This document shows, piece by piece, positions 1 to 9,134 of a DNA stretch of 64,000 nt (the first letter of the stretch is position 1; every line of letters starts with the position of its first letter). This DNA comes from Blautia sp. BIOML-A1 (lineage in GTDB: Bacteria; Bacillota; Clostridia; Lachnospirales; Lachnospiraceae). The DNA lies in contig NZ_WWVR01000015.1 of the NCBI RefSeq assembly GCF_009883055.1, positions 28,006-92,005 of the forward strand, read 5' to 3'. Below the pieces are notes generated by a model. It saw only the letters and a program-made list of their open reading frames with translations, had not been told where the DNA came from and searched no databases. The translations under genes were made by a program, and so were the position numbers.

Positions 1-672
<672 letters not shown>

Positions 673-762
673 CTACTACTCATCAGAGGGAATCTCCGGT
701 ATCCCGGCCGGAGTCCGTCTGATTTATTCACGCAAGAGTTTTCTTTATCTAACTCTGTAGTT

Positions 763-791
763 AGTATAAACTAATTCATTCAGTCATGCAA
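763..791 (-). promoter_or_regulatory. predicted sigma-A promoter of eno
   Basis: On the minus strand TTGCAT (786-791) is followed after 17 bp by TATACT (763-768). Transcription would start near 756, giving a leader of about 100 nt. The leader contains a perfect 6-bp hairpin, CTCCGG/CCGGAG, at 694-713. No known riboswitch was recognised in it. Confidence 0.6.
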
Positions 792-831
792 GATTTTTTA
801 CTCCTCTCTATTGAGAAGATAAATCGTTTAT

Positions 832-870
832 GTTACTGTTCACTCCGTTCACAGTAACCTGGTCAATATC
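832..870 (+). repeat. left-end remnant of the type B mobile palindrome
   Basis: 832-858 is an exact type B 27-bp hairpin with arms GTTACTGT and ACAGTAAC around an 11-nt loop. It is identical to the left end of the complete element at 21680-21821. The next bases (ctggtcaat) still match the element interior (ttggtcaaa) before similarity fades. No 8-bp duplication was found around it, as expected for a truncated copy. It lies just past the stop codon of the MATE gene and may act as a hairpin in that transcript. Confidence 0.7.
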
Positions 871-904
871 CCTTCCAGCACCGAATGCGGGAATCTTTTC
901 TTGT

Positions 905-2191
905 TTACCTGTTTTCTTTGTGTTTTGATAAAATCAGGATGACCACAAAGGTGAGCATCTCAGATGCCAGGAATGACAGCCAGACACCATTCATTCCCAG
1001 AAGCTTTGCGAGCACAATCGCACAGACTGCGATTGCAACAGCACCTCGAAGCAGTGATCCGATGATCGCCGGACGTGCATTTGCAGTTGCTGAAAAATAT
1101 GCCACCAGCATGATATTTACTCCGGCAAACAGAAATCCAAGGAAGTATAAGCGCAGTCCTGTATGTGCATATTTCAGAAGAAGCAGATTATTTTCACTGT
1201 TAAAAGCCGCAACAAATGGATCTGTAAATATCCATACCAGAATAACCATCGCCACTTCTACTACGATCACACTGGTCAATGCCCAGCGAAGAAGTTTTTT
1301 TACCTGACCGTGCTCACCTTTTCCAAAGCTTTCACTGATCAATGGCTGTGTTCCCTGTGCCATTCCGTTCGTGATAGCCATTCCTACAAGTGACATATTT
1401 GCAACAACACCATAGGCTGCAACTCCGGTACTTCCGGTAAGCCCAAGAATCAGCATATTAAATATAAAGGTGATCACAGCCGAAGAAATTTCTCCTACAA
1501 AAGCCGACACACCAAGCTGACAGCATGAGATCAGATGACGCACAGACAGCTTTTTCCATCGGAAACCAACGCTACATTTTTTGCTCATATAATGCGTGGA
1601 ACATATCAGCATGGTGACAACCGGGCAGAATGCCGTTGCAAGTGCAGCACCGGAAAATCCAAGCCCCATCGGAAAAATAAAAATATAGTCAAATACTACA
1701 TTGAAGACACTTCCGGCAAGAGAACCAGCCATTACCTTGGAAGTTGCATTGTCATTTCTTGCAAATGCTGTGACGGTATAATTTGACATGAAAAGCGGTG
1801 CCACAATAAGGATGATACGCAGGTACGTCTTACCCAGTTCAACCAGTCTGGCATCTGCCCCAAGAAGTGCCAGACATTTATCCGGAGCAAAGATTCCTGC
1901 CAGCACAAACGGAATGCTGAACAGCACACTCCAGGCAATTGACTGTGTAAAGTAGTGGTCTGCCGCCTCTCCTTTGGCTTTGCTGATTCCATATCTCGTT
2001 GCCGATCCAATCCCGATCATTGCTCCGATCGCATAGATCAGACCGAATACCGGAAGAATCAGATTGAGAGCTGCCAGTCCATCTGCTCCCGAAGCATATG
2101 CTATAAAAAAAGTGTCCGCAAGAATATAAACTGAAAGTCCAATCATTCCTGCAACACTCTGCAATACATATTTTGAAAATCTTTTTAACAT
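905..2191 (-). CDS. MATE family multidrug/cation exporter
   Basis: A 428-residue integral membrane protein with about 12 hydrophobic helices, the usual size of MATE antiporters, which export drugs or metabolites in exchange for Na+ or H+. The N-terminus (MLKRFSKYVLQSVAGMIGLS, then YILADTFFIA) and the internally duplicated pattern (GIGSATRYGISKAKGEA in the first half, NGMAQGTQPLISESFGKG in the second) are typical. The NGMAQGTQPLIS motif is particularly characteristic of the family. The ATG at 2191 has a GAGGAGA ribosome site. It is a single gene between two palindrome copies (832 and 2243). Substrate cannot be told from sequence. Confidence 0.9.
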   Translation of the reverse strand: MLKRFSKYVLQSVAGMIGLSVYILADTFFIAYASGADGLAALNLILPVFGLIYAIGAMIGIGSATRYGISKAKGEAADHYFTQSIAWSVLFSIPFVLAGIFAPDKCLALLGADARLVELGKTYLRIILIVAPLFMSNYTVTAFARNDNATSKVMAGSLAGSVFNVVFDYIFIFPMGLGFSGAALATAFCPVVTMLICSTHYMSKKCSVGFRWKKLSVRHLISCCQLGVSAFVGEISSAVITFIFNMLILGLTGSTGVAAYGVVANMSLVGMAITNGMAQGTQPLISESFGKGEHGQVKKLLRWALTSVIVVEVAMVILVWIFTDPFVAAFNSENNLLLLKYAHTGLRLYFLGFLFAGVNIMLVAYFSATANARPAIIGSLLRGAVAIAVCAIVLAKLLGMNGVWLSFLASEMLTFVVILILSKHKENR

Positions 2192-2242
2192 TATCTTCTC
2201 CTCATTTCACAGATTATCTTCTGCATTATAGTAAAAAGTTCC

Positions 2243-2385
2243 GTAACTGTTCAGTACCCTCACAGTTACGAGTCAAAATGCATTCCAAATCACCTTCGGT
2301 GATGGCATTTTGCCTTATATGTCTCGGGATTTTGGCAAAAAATGTGCCAAAACGCCTCGCGGGATACTACCTTCTGAATAGTCAT
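2243..2385 (+). mobile_element. 143-bp MITE-like element, copy R1 (type A)
   Basis: The left end is the type A 27-bp hairpin (arms GTAACTGT/ACAGTTAC). The right end is CTGAATAGTCAT, a decayed form of the CTGAATAGTTAC seen in other copies. Inside are two further hairpins: ATCACC-ttc-GGTGAT nested within CAAAATGC/GGCATTTTG, and TTTTGGCA/TGCCAAAA-like arms. It is flanked by a perfect 8-bp direct repeat AAAGTTCC (2235-2242 and 2386-2393). No protein is encoded. The insertion point is the foot of the trmH terminator stem. Confidence 0.9.
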
Positions 2386-2423
2386 AAAGTTCCTCAAAAG
2401 ACAATAGCCCTTTGAAGAACTTT
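2386..2423 (-). terminator. hairpin after trmH, interrupted by element R1
   Basis: AAAGTTCCTCAAAAG (2386-2400) pairs with CTTTGAAGAACTTT (2410-2423) around a short loop. On the minus strand, the sequence that once followed the stem can be read from the other side of R1: GGAACTTTTTAC at 2231-2242, i.e. a U-tract. After insertion the stem is followed by CTTTATGAC instead. It was probably an intrinsic terminator of the methyltransferase gene. Confidence 0.6.
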
Positions 2424-2442
2424 CTATAATTGTTTCATATAT

Positions 2443-3270
2443 CTACCGTTTCCTGCCAAGCTCCCAGAATGCCACGGCACTCGCCGCTGCCACATTCAGT
2501 GAATCTACTCCATGCGACATCGGAATCATCACCGTATAGTCACAGTCTGCTATGGTTGTGGATGCCAGTCCGTCACCTTCTGTACCGAGAATTACTGCAA
2601 GTTTCTCTTCCGCCAGCAGCTTTGGATCATCAATACTACAGGAATCCTCACGCAGTGCCATTGCCACAGTTTTAAATCCCATATCCTGAATGACCTTCAT
2701 GCTCTCCTGTGGCCAGGATGTTTTTTTGTCAAAATATGTCCATGGGATCTGAAATACGGTTCCCATGCTCACCCGGGCTGCTCTTCGATAAAGTGGATCG
2801 CTGCATCCGTTTGTCAGAAGAACAGCATCCATATGGAGAGCCGCTGCGCTTCGGAAAATTGCCCCGATATTTGTCGGATTCACGACATTTTCCAGAATTG
2901 CAATGCGGCTGGTGTTTCTGCATATCTCTTCTACAGATGGAAGCTGACGGCGTTTCATTGCACAGAGCATGCCTCTTGCCAGTGCATAACCTGTCATTCC
3001 TACAAGTACTTCATATTCTGCTGTATATACCGGGATTTCCGGATAACGTTCCAGGATATACTTTGCCTCACCCTCCAGGTCTTTATGCTCAACAAGGAAG
3101 GAAATCGGTTCATAGTCTGCATTTAATGCACGTTCGATCACCTTCGGACTTTCTGCAATAAAAATACCTGGATCTGGTTCGTAATATCTGAGAAGCTGCA
3201 CCTCCGATGTCCGTGCATATATATCTAATTCCGGTGCGGTAATGTCGTTGATTTCGATTATATTGTTCAC
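2443..3270 (-). CDS. TrmH/SpoU family RNA 2'-O-methyltransferase
   Basis: A 275-residue member of the SPOUT class, which methylates ribose 2'-OH groups in rRNA or tRNA using S-adenosylmethionine. The three SpoU motifs are visible: NPTNIGAIFRSAAALHMDAV (about residue 130), ILGTEGDGL (about 225) and IPMSHGVDSLNVAAASAVAF near the C-terminus, which forms the trefoil-knot cofactor site. The N-terminal 110 residues form the substrate-binding domain. The gene starts with GTG (3268-3270) after AGGAGAACACA. The exact RNA target cannot be inferred. It stands alone, with its terminator split by element R1. Confidence 0.9.
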   Translation of the reverse strand: MNNIIEINDITAPELDIYARTSEVQLLRYYEPDPGIFIAESPKVIERALNADYEPISFLVEHKDLEGEAKYILERYPEIPVYTAEYEVLVGMTGYALARGMLCAMKRRQLPSVEEICRNTSRIAILENVVNPTNIGAIFRSAAALHMDAVLLTNGCSDPLYRRAARVSMGTVFQIPWTYFDKKTSWPQESMKVIQDMGFKTVAMALREDSCSIDDPKLLAEEKLAVILGTEGDGLASTTIADCDYTVMIPMSHGVDSLNVAAASAVAFWELGRKR

Positions 3271-3401
3271 TGTGTTCTCCTGTTTATTATCAAATGTAAT
3301 TGTTCAGTTGATAAGCTGTACACCTTTCTTTGGTGTTTCAGCTTTCGTCTCACTTATTTTATCTTACCACAAAGCCGTACCGGAATCTATTCTATCATTT
3401 T

Positions 3402-4133
3402 TTATTTTCCCGCACTCCAGATCAGATGACTCTTTGCTGCCAGTTCCTCCGCTTTCTTCCGGGCTTCCTGCGGATCATCCTGATAATCCCAGAGTTTACA
3501 TGCTTCTTTTATATTTTCCGGATCCACATAGTAGACATTTTCAATTCCTGACGGAAACGAAGTTTCATCTGTAACTGCATCATCACTTCGGTCATGTGCT
3601 TCCTGAAAAGCCTGAAGCGACCAGAGTTCGTTTTCTGTATCAGAATCTGACGGATACTGTCTGCGTGTCCACATTGTTTCAGACATCATATAGAACATAT
3701 TTTTCTGATCCACAGACAGAATCGATTTCAGCCTTCCCAACGGACTGACTGTAGAATATACTTTGCCGTCTTTGACTGATATATTTGCTTCATCCCAGGA
3801 GATATAATTCTCCTTGTCATAGTACCAGTAATGTCCGATTCCTCCTGCTGCCGCCACGAGAGCAACTGCCAGAATAACAGAGAGTATTCTTTTTTTGCGA
3901 ATCCTGCGTCGGATTTTTTTGAGTGGCTCTGCCTCTGTTTTATTTATCTGTGCGGAATTACCGTCTTTTCTGCCTGCACTCAGACAATTTTCTCTCATCA
4001 TTTCTTCCTGCATTTTCCGGCAGGCCGGACACTCTTTCAGATGTTCTTCTACAAGCTTCCTGCTGTCTTCGCTCACCATGTCATCGACATAAAGTGGAAG
4101 CAGATCTTCAATAATATTACAAGTAATCTTCAT
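3402..4133 (-). CDS. anti-sigma factor with zinc-finger (zf-HC2) domain
   Basis: A 243-residue membrane protein. The N-terminus carries a putative ZAS/zf-HC2 zinc finger: MKITCNIIEDLLPLYVDDMV, then EEHLKECPACRKMQ, with His and the CPAC cysteines in place. A single membrane helix (about residues 83-105, ILSVILAVALVAAAGGIG) follows a basic stretch, leaving a C-terminal domain of about 135 residues outside. It overlaps the upstream sigma factor gene by 17 bp, the usual arrangement of an anti-sigma with its ECF sigma. It likely sequesters that sigma until a surface signal releases it. The nature of the signal is unknown. Confidence 0.85.
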   Translation of the reverse strand: MKITCNIIEDLLPLYVDDMVSEDSRKLVEEHLKECPACRKMQEEMMRENCLSAGRKDGNSAQINKTEAEPLKKIRRRIRKKRILSVILAVALVAAAGGIGHYWYYDKENYISWDEANISVKDGKVYSTVSPLGRLKSILSVDQKNMFYMMSETMWTRRQYPSDSDTENELWSLQAFQEAHDRSDDAVTDETSFPSGIENVYYVDPENIKEACKLWDYQDDPQEARKKAEELAAKSHLIWSAGK

Positions 4134-4611
4134 GGTTTAATTCCTCCCTGATCTTTTTACAAGCTCTGTGATACGTAACCCTTGCCCAGCTTTCACTCTT
4201 ACCAAACAGCGAGGATATGGTGGCAAATGACAGTTCTCCGAACACACGGAGAGAAAAAACTTCTTTATATGGTTCTGAAAGTCTGTGCAGTACTTTGTGA
4301 ACCTGAAATGCAGTATCTTTATCCGAAAAGTTCTGAAGCAGATCCTTCGAAAAAGTATCCTCTGTTTCTTCCTGAAGTTCCGGTGCATACTTTTTATTCT
4401 TCTTCAGATAGTCATAATATGTGTTCCTGGATATCTGACAAAGCCATACTCGCAGGTCACAGTCGCCTCTGAAATCGTCGACTTTTTTCAGAGCTTTAAA
4501 GAATGTTTCCTGCGTGAGTTCCTCCGCAATATGTGTATTATGCGAAAGTGAAAGCAGATAGCGGTATACGATGGTAAAATACTGTTCGTATACTTCCTGA
4601 ATATTCAGCAT
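4117..4611 (-). CDS. ECF-type RNA polymerase sigma factor
   Basis: 164 residues, the usual length for group 4 (ECF) sigma factors. Region 2 (YEQYFTIVYRYLLSL, then ELTQETFFKALKKVDDFRGDC with a RVWLCQISRNTYYDYLKK segment) and region 4 (LSEPYKEVFSLRVFGELSF, then IASLF-like HTH ending in WARVTYHRACKKIREEL) are both recognisable, with no region 3. The ATG at 4611 has AAGGAGG upstream. Its own promoter (4637-4663) has the ECF form, so it probably regulates itself. The anti-sigma gene overlaps its 3' end. Confidence 0.93.
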   Translation of the reverse strand: MLNIQEVYEQYFTIVYRYLLSLSHNTHIAEELTQETFFKALKKVDDFRGDCDLRVWLCQISRNTYYDYLKKNKKYAPELQEETEDTFSKDLLQNFSDKDTAFQVHKVLHRLSEPYKEVFSLRVFGELSFATISSLFGKSESWARVTYHRACKKIREELNHEDYL

Positions 4612-4636
4612 TGGTGTTTTCCTCCTTCACATATAT

Positions 4637-4663
4637 GACGATGTATGTATCAAAAACGTTACA
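4637..4663 (-). promoter_or_regulatory. ECF-type autoregulatory promoter of the sigma/anti-sigma pair
   Basis: TGTAAC (4658-4663), a 17-bp spacer that begins GTTTTTG, and CGTC (4637-4640) match the TGAAAC-N16/17-CGTC form used by SigM/SigW-like ECF sigma factors. It lies 26 bp before the sigma gene start. A standard -35/-10 pair is not evident here. Confidence 0.65.
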
Positions 4664-4739
4664 AAAAAACAGAGTGACATCTGAATTTTACTTACAGCTG
4701 CCACTCTATGTGTATACCACGCTAAAACATTTTCGTCAA

Positions 4740-5630
4740 TCAGTGTTCCAGCAGAAATTTTACCATCCGTTCATTTGCCCTTTTGCTTTCCGGCATTTCC
4801 GGAAAAGTGGTACTGAACGCATGTGGAAGTTTTTTGCCTGTATCAAAGTCCTCAAGATGACATATCACACCGCACCGTTTCATTGCTTCTGCATATTGTC
4901 TGCTGTAATTTCGCAGCATATCACCATACGCTGTAACCAGAAAGGCGGGCGGCAGATGCCGGAGGATCGCTTCATTTTCGGGATTGATATATGGATAAAA
5001 TGAACTCTTTTTCCACTGCTTTCCATAAACATAAGATGGAAGAAAAAGTCCTATGCTGTCTGGTTTTGTTGTGTAATACATTCCACTTACCAGCCCCATG
5101 GCACGAATCTTAAGTTCTGCCGGAATCACATGAAACGCTTCTGCCAGTTCCAGACTCTCAAGCATCGCAGCCAGATATATGCACAGACTTGCCCCTGCAC
5201 TCGTCCCCGTCATATAGATACGTGTTCTGTCACCATCATAGCTTTCAATAGACGACCATGTATTCCCCATTCCTGTCATCAGATCCTTAAGTATCTGCGG
5301 AAACAGCGTCTCTGGTGCAAGCGGATACTCCAGAGAAAATACCAGGAAGCCTTTTCGGCTCATCTCTGCACAAAACAGATGTCCCTCTTCTTTTTTGCCA
5401 AGAAGGAAACCTCCTCCATGCAGATTGAACATGACTGGAAGTTTTCCTTTATAACTTTTTGGACGATAAATATCCATAAAATGACAGGGCTTTCCATCTC
5501 CCATATAATCAACTTCCTGAATCAGTTCTATATCCTCCGGAAATGGATACTGAGCCTCATGTTTTTCCAGGAACTTATCGAGAAGCTTTGCTTTTTTTGC
5601 TGTTTGCTGTGCAACCATTTTTTCAAACAT
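4740..5630 (-). CDS. alpha/beta hydrolase (HSL-like esterase family)
   Basis: A 296-residue cytosolic hydrolase. The oxyanion-hole motif HGGGFLLG is at about residue 71, and the nucleophile elbow GTSAGAS (Ser) is at about 143. The likely acid residue is in VTAYGDMLRN (about 235) and the His in KLPHAFS (about 272). These are the hormone-sensitive-lipase/acetyl-esterase arrangement, so an acyl ester is the probable substrate. The ATG at 5628-5630 has only a weak ribosome site and lies 18 bp after the stop of the deaminase gene, suggesting read-through translation from that gene. No signal peptide is visible. Confidence 0.85.
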   Translation of the reverse strand: MFEKMVAQQTAKKAKLLDKFLEKHEAQYPFPEDIELIQEVDYMGDGKPCHFMDIYRPKSYKGKLPVMFNLHGGGFLLGKKEEGHLFCAEMSRKGFLVFSLEYPLAPETLFPQILKDLMTGMGNTWSSIESYDGDRTRIYMTGTSAGASLCIYLAAMLESLELAEAFHVIPAELKIRAMGLVSGMYYTTKPDSIGLFLPSYVYGKQWKKSSFYPYINPENEAILRHLPPAFLVTAYGDMLRNYSRQYAEAMKRCGVICHLEDFDTGKKLPHAFSTTFPEMPESKRANERMVKFLLEH

Positions 5631-5648
5631 AGTCTCAACCCGGCTTTT

Positions 5649-6080
5649 TTATTTCTTTAGATTCTTTGGTCCAAATCCAAGAGGAAGCAGTTCTTTCAGT
5701 GTGAATATCTCATACTGTTCTTCACTCGTTGCCAGAATAATCTGGAATTCTTCAGGATCACAGAATTCCATCATAACCTGCCGACAGACACCACATGGTG
5801 CCGCATACTCTTCCAGCTTCTTGTTCATACCTCCGACTATACAGATTGCATCGAATTCCAACACCCCTTCACTGACTGCTTTGAAAAATGCGGTTCTCTC
5901 TGCACAGTTGCTCGGTGTATATCCCGCATTCTCGATATTACAGCCACCATATACCATGCCATTCTTTGCCAGCAATGCTGCTCCTACATGAAAGTGAGAA
6001 TACGGAGCATACGAATGATCCATCATCCGGATTGCTTCTCTGATCAGTTCCTGAATCTGTCCCTGTTCCAGTTTCTTCAT
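5649..6080 (-). CDS. cdd: cytidine deaminase
   Basis: Homotetrameric-type cytidine deaminase, which converts cytidine and deoxycytidine to uridine and deoxyuridine for pyrimidine salvage. About 143 residues. The zinc site is complete: NCAERTAFFKAV supplies Cys-Ala-Glu with the catalytic Glu, and APCGVCRQVM supplies the PCxxC pair; GGCNIENAGYTPS is the substrate loop. I start at the ATG at 6078-6080. A TTG at 6090-6092 (four residues longer) is equally in frame and cannot be excluded. It sits below deoD, separated by element R2, and a nucleoside salvage pair is likely. Confidence 0.93.
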   Translation of the reverse strand: MKKLEQGQIQELIREAIRMMDHSYAPYSHFHVGAALLAKNGMVYGGCNIENAGYTPSNCAERTAFFKAVSEGVLEFDAICIVGGMNKKLEEYAAPCGVCRQVMMEFCDPEEFQIILATSEEQYEIFTLKELLPLGFGPKNLKK

Positions 6081-6132
6081 TACCTTACTCAACTCTCTTT
6101 TATATGCATATCTGTTTTCTGATTCCTTAATC

Positions 6133-6275
6133 GTAACTGTTCAGTACCCTCACTGTTACGAGTCAAAATGCATTCCAAATCACCTTCGGTGATGGCATTT
6201 TGCCTTGTATGTCTCGGGATTTTGGCAAAAAACATACCAAAACACCTCGCGGGATACTGCTTTCTGAATAGTTAC
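6133..6275 (+). mobile_element. 143-bp MITE-like element, copy R2 (type A)
   Basis: The ends are GTAACTGTTCAG and CTGAATAGTTAC. The two internal hairpins are as in the other copies. The 8-bp flanks are CCTTAATC (6125-6132) and CTTTAATC (6276-6283), a duplication with one mismatch. It fills most of the space between deoD and cdd, so the joint transcript, if there is one, would carry the element as structured RNA. Confidence 0.9.
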
Positions 6276-6302
6276 CTTTAATCAACATTAACTCTGCCTG
6301 TA

Positions 6303-7013
6303 TTATGCCAGTTCCAGTGCAATCTCCATCATCTTGCCAAAACCAAGCTGACGTTCTTCGGCATCTAAAGCTTCTCCTGTGTACACATGATCTGAAATTG
6401 TCAGCATGCATAATGCTTTCTTTCCTGCTTTTGCAGCATTCATATACAGCCCTGCTGCTTCCATTTCTACTGCCAGTACGCCCATATTTTTCCATAGATC
6501 ATTTGCATTACTCATTGTATTATAAAATACATCCGTAGACAGAACATTCCCTACGATTACATTCGTTCCCTGACGTTTTGCAGTCTCAACAGCTCTGCTC
6601 AGCAATCCGTAATCTGCGATCGGTGCGAAAGTTCCCGGCAGTCCGTATTGGTAAGCAAAATTTGAATCCGTGCAGGCGCCCATAGCGATCACCACATCCA
6701 TCAGTTTAATATTATCCTGAAAACCTCCTGCTGAACCAATTCGGATAATCTGATCTACATCATAAAAATTAAACAGCTCATAGGAATAGATTCCAATAGA
6801 CGGCATGCCCATGCCGGCGCCCATAACAGAAACCTCTTTTCCTTTGTAGGTTCCTGTATAACCAAACATATTTCTGACGGCATTCACCTGTCTTGGATCT
6901 TCCAGATAGGTCTCCGCAATATATTTTGCACGGAGTGGATCTCCCGGCATTAATACCGTTTTTGCAAAGTCTCCTGCTTTTGCATTATTATGTGGTGTTG
7001 GAATATTTAACAT
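6303..7013 (-). CDS. deoD: purine nucleoside phosphorylase, DeoD type
   Basis: 236 residues. It splits purine (deoxy)nucleosides with phosphate to base and ribose-1-phosphate. Diagnostic stretches are PTPHNNAKAGDFAKTVLMPG at the start, GMGMPSIGIYSYEL, and VLAVEMEAAGLYMNAAKAGK followed by LTISDHVYTGE near the end, where the catalytic Asp sits. Length and sequence are those of the hexameric bacterial enzyme. The gene starts at ATG 7011-7013 after AAAGGAGGAGC and overlaps the 3' end of the upstream kinase gene by 7 bp, so translation may be coupled to that sensor. Cytidine deaminase follows. Confidence 0.96.
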   Translation of the reverse strand: MLNIPTPHNNAKAGDFAKTVLMPGDPLRAKYIAETYLEDPRQVNAVRNMFGYTGTYKGKEVSVMGAGMGMPSIGIYSYELFNFYDVDQIIRIGSAGGFQDNIKLMDVVIAMGACTDSNFAYQYGLPGTFAPIADYGLLSRAVETAKRQGTNVIVGNVLSTDVFYNTMSNANDLWKNMGVLAVEMEAAGLYMNAAKAGKKALCMLTISDHVYTGEALDAEERQLGFGKMMEIALELA

Positions 7014-9130
7014 TTTGCTCCTCCTTTATTCTCATATAATGTTTGCTGTATCAGTTCTGTATGCTCATCTATTATCTCCGCCATCGTTGAAAACAGAATC
7101 CTCATATCAACCGGCTTGGCAATATGTGCATTCATTCCTGCCTCAAAAGCCTTCTGACGATCCTCCTCAAAGGCATTCGCCGTCATGGCAATAACAGGGA
7201 TCTGCCCCCTTGGACCGTCAAGTTTACGGATCACCTGGGTTGCGTTGTATCCATCCATATTCGGCATTTGAATATCCATAAGGATAAGATCGTAATAGCC
7301 CTCCGGCTTCCTCTGAAGAAGTTTAACACATTCCACCCCGTCTTCCACACGTTCTGCTTCCACGCCATTTTCACGAAGAAGTTCCATGGCAATTTCTGCA
7401 TTCAGTTCATTATCCTCTGCCAGCAGCACTCTCCTTCCTTTCAGTTTGTGAAGTATCTGCTGCTTTTTATCCTTTGGTTCTTCCGGAATCTGTTCCTTTG
7501 GTACTGCCTGAAAGGACAGAGTGATCGTTGTTTTGGTTCCCCTGCCACTCTCACTTTCAACCTTGATCGTACCTCCCATCAGATCCACCAGCGACTTTAC
7601 AATGGAGAGTCCAAGGCCTGTTCCAACTACCTTACTCTCTGTGCTTGTTCTTTCCCTGGTGAATTCTTCAAAGATGTGTGGAAGGTATTCCTCACTCATT
7701 CCAATGCCGGTATCAGCGATCACTATTTTGAAAAATGTGTGTCCCTCCTCGGAATGATGAACTTCTGATATATCTACTGTGATATTACCTCCCTCTGGTG
7801 TATATTTGATGGAGTTATTCACAATATTAAGCAGGATTTCCCTGACCTTTGTCCTGTCACAGAACACATATGGATGCTCTGCTTTCAGTGTGCATATATA
7901 TTGAAGATGTTTTTTCTGAATCTCCGGTTCAAAAACTGTCTGCAGCGATTCTGCCAGTTCTTCAAAAGATTCCACTTCCATCTTAAGTTCTGCCTCTCCA
8001 CTTTCAATCCGTGCCATTTCCAGGACATAATTGATCAGTGAAAGCAGAAAAGAACTGGAATCCTTGATTCTGTCTGTGTATTTGAGAGCCTTCTCTCTGT
8101 CATCTATATGTTTCTCCAGAAGTTCCGAAAAACCTATGATCGCATTCATTGGAGTACGAATGTCATGACTCATATTAAAGAGAAATCTGGATTTTGCTTC
8201 GCTTGCCTTTCGTGCTTCTTCAACAGCTCTCTCCAGTTTCTCTTCATGGACACGCTCCTTGTTACGCCGCAGTACAATCTGCAGATAACCTTCCGCCAGC
8301 AATGCCGCAATTGCCAGAGAAACCAGTATCATAAATCCTTTCTGAAGCCAGGTGATCCATCCATTCACCGGATCAATTTCAAAATACCAGGTATCATTCG
8401 GTACTTTACAGGCAACCTCCAGTGTATCTTTCTCTTTCGGTTTTTCGCACTGTGCGAGTACTACTTTCTTATCTGTATCCAGTACTTTTTTCCAGATCTG
8501 ATAACTGTAGCCTGCATCCTCCAGTTTACTCAGTTCTGTCTGGGCGATAAATTTATCCCAGTCAATTACCAGAATAGAAAATCCCCAGAACTGTTCTTCT
8601 CCAGAACTGTCTTCTATATAGATTGGATCAAACAGAAGTGCGCCTACTCCTCCCTGTACCAGTTCATAGGGACCGGCAAGCGTATATTCTCCACTGTCCT
8701 TTGCCAGGTTCGCAGCCGCCTTTCGTTCAGGATCTTTAAGCATATCAAGTCCGATTGCTTCTTTATTTTCCTCAAAAGGATATACCTGTGAAATACATCC
8801 GTCCTTCGCAAGTTCATGTGCGGATATCACTTGATTCTCATCCTGCATCAGCCGCGATAATTCCGAAAATTCCGTATCCGTGATCTCTGTTCGTTCCTCG
8901 ATCAGTTTTTCCATAAGCTCCGACTCCGTCAGATACTTATTCAGCTGTGCTTCCACCTTGCTGACTGTCGTCTCCGCGGCATAGGCTGCCTTGAGTTTTT
9001 CCCTTTTTTCCTGATCTTTATTTACAAGAAAAATGCAGCCCATTGCAATAAAAAAGGCAGTACAGAAAACCAGGAAAGTGCGAATTTTTATAACTTTTGT
9101 ATCCATAGTTGTATTCATATTTTTTCTCAT
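7007..9130 (-). CDS. CHASE-domain hybrid sensor histidine kinase
   Basis: 707 residues. Two membrane helices (about 18-37 and 262-285) enclose an outside domain with the CHASE signature: VYPFEENKEAIGLDMLKDPE, then AGPYELVQGGVGALLFDP. CHASE domains bind small extracellular ligands. Inside follow HisKA (FNMSHDIRTPMNAIIGF, phospho-His near 322), HATPase_c (NNSIKYTPEGG and VGTGLGLSIVKSL) and a receiver domain (LAEDNELN, phospho-Asp in LMDIQMPNMDGY). There is no DNA-binding output, so a separate phosphotransfer or regulator protein is implied. It lies 4 bp below a second hybrid kinase and overlaps deoD. Start: ATG 9128-9130; ATGs at 9118 and 9106 are alternatives. Confidence 0.9.
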   Translation of the reverse strand: MRKNMNTTMDTKVIKIRTFLVFCTAFFIAMGCIFLVNKDQEKREKLKAAYAAETTVSKVEAQLNKYLTESELMEKLIEERTEITDTEFSELSRLMQDENQVISAHELAKDGCISQVYPFEENKEAIGLDMLKDPERKAAANLAKDSGEYTLAGPYELVQGGVGALLFDPIYIEDSSGEEQFWGFSILVIDWDKFIAQTELSKLEDAGYSYQIWKKVLDTDKKVVLAQCEKPKEKDTLEVACKVPNDTWYFEIDPVNGWITWLQKGFMILVSLAIAALLAEGYLQIVLRRNKERVHEEKLERAVEEARKASEAKSRFLFNMSHDIRTPMNAIIGFSELLEKHIDDREKALKYTDRIKDSSSFLLSLINYVLEMARIESGEAELKMEVESFEELAESLQTVFEPEIQKKHLQYICTLKAEHPYVFCDRTKVREILLNIVNNSIKYTPEGGNITVDISEVHHSEEGHTFFKIVIADTGIGMSEEYLPHIFEEFTRERTSTESKVVGTGLGLSIVKSLVDLMGGTIKVESESGRGTKTTITLSFQAVPKEQIPEEPKDKKQQILHKLKGRRVLLAEDNELNAEIAMELLRENGVEAERVEDGVECVKLLQRKPEGYYDLILMDIQMPNMDGYNATQVIRKLDGPRGQIPVIAMTANAFEEDRQKAFEAGMNAHIAKPVDMRILFSTMAEIIDEHTELIQQTLYENKGGAKC

Positions 9131-9134
9131 CTTT

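Noticed and set aside
2243-2385. The repeats as a CRISPR array
   Set aside because: Copies are tens of kilobases apart, have no regular spacers and no cas genes.
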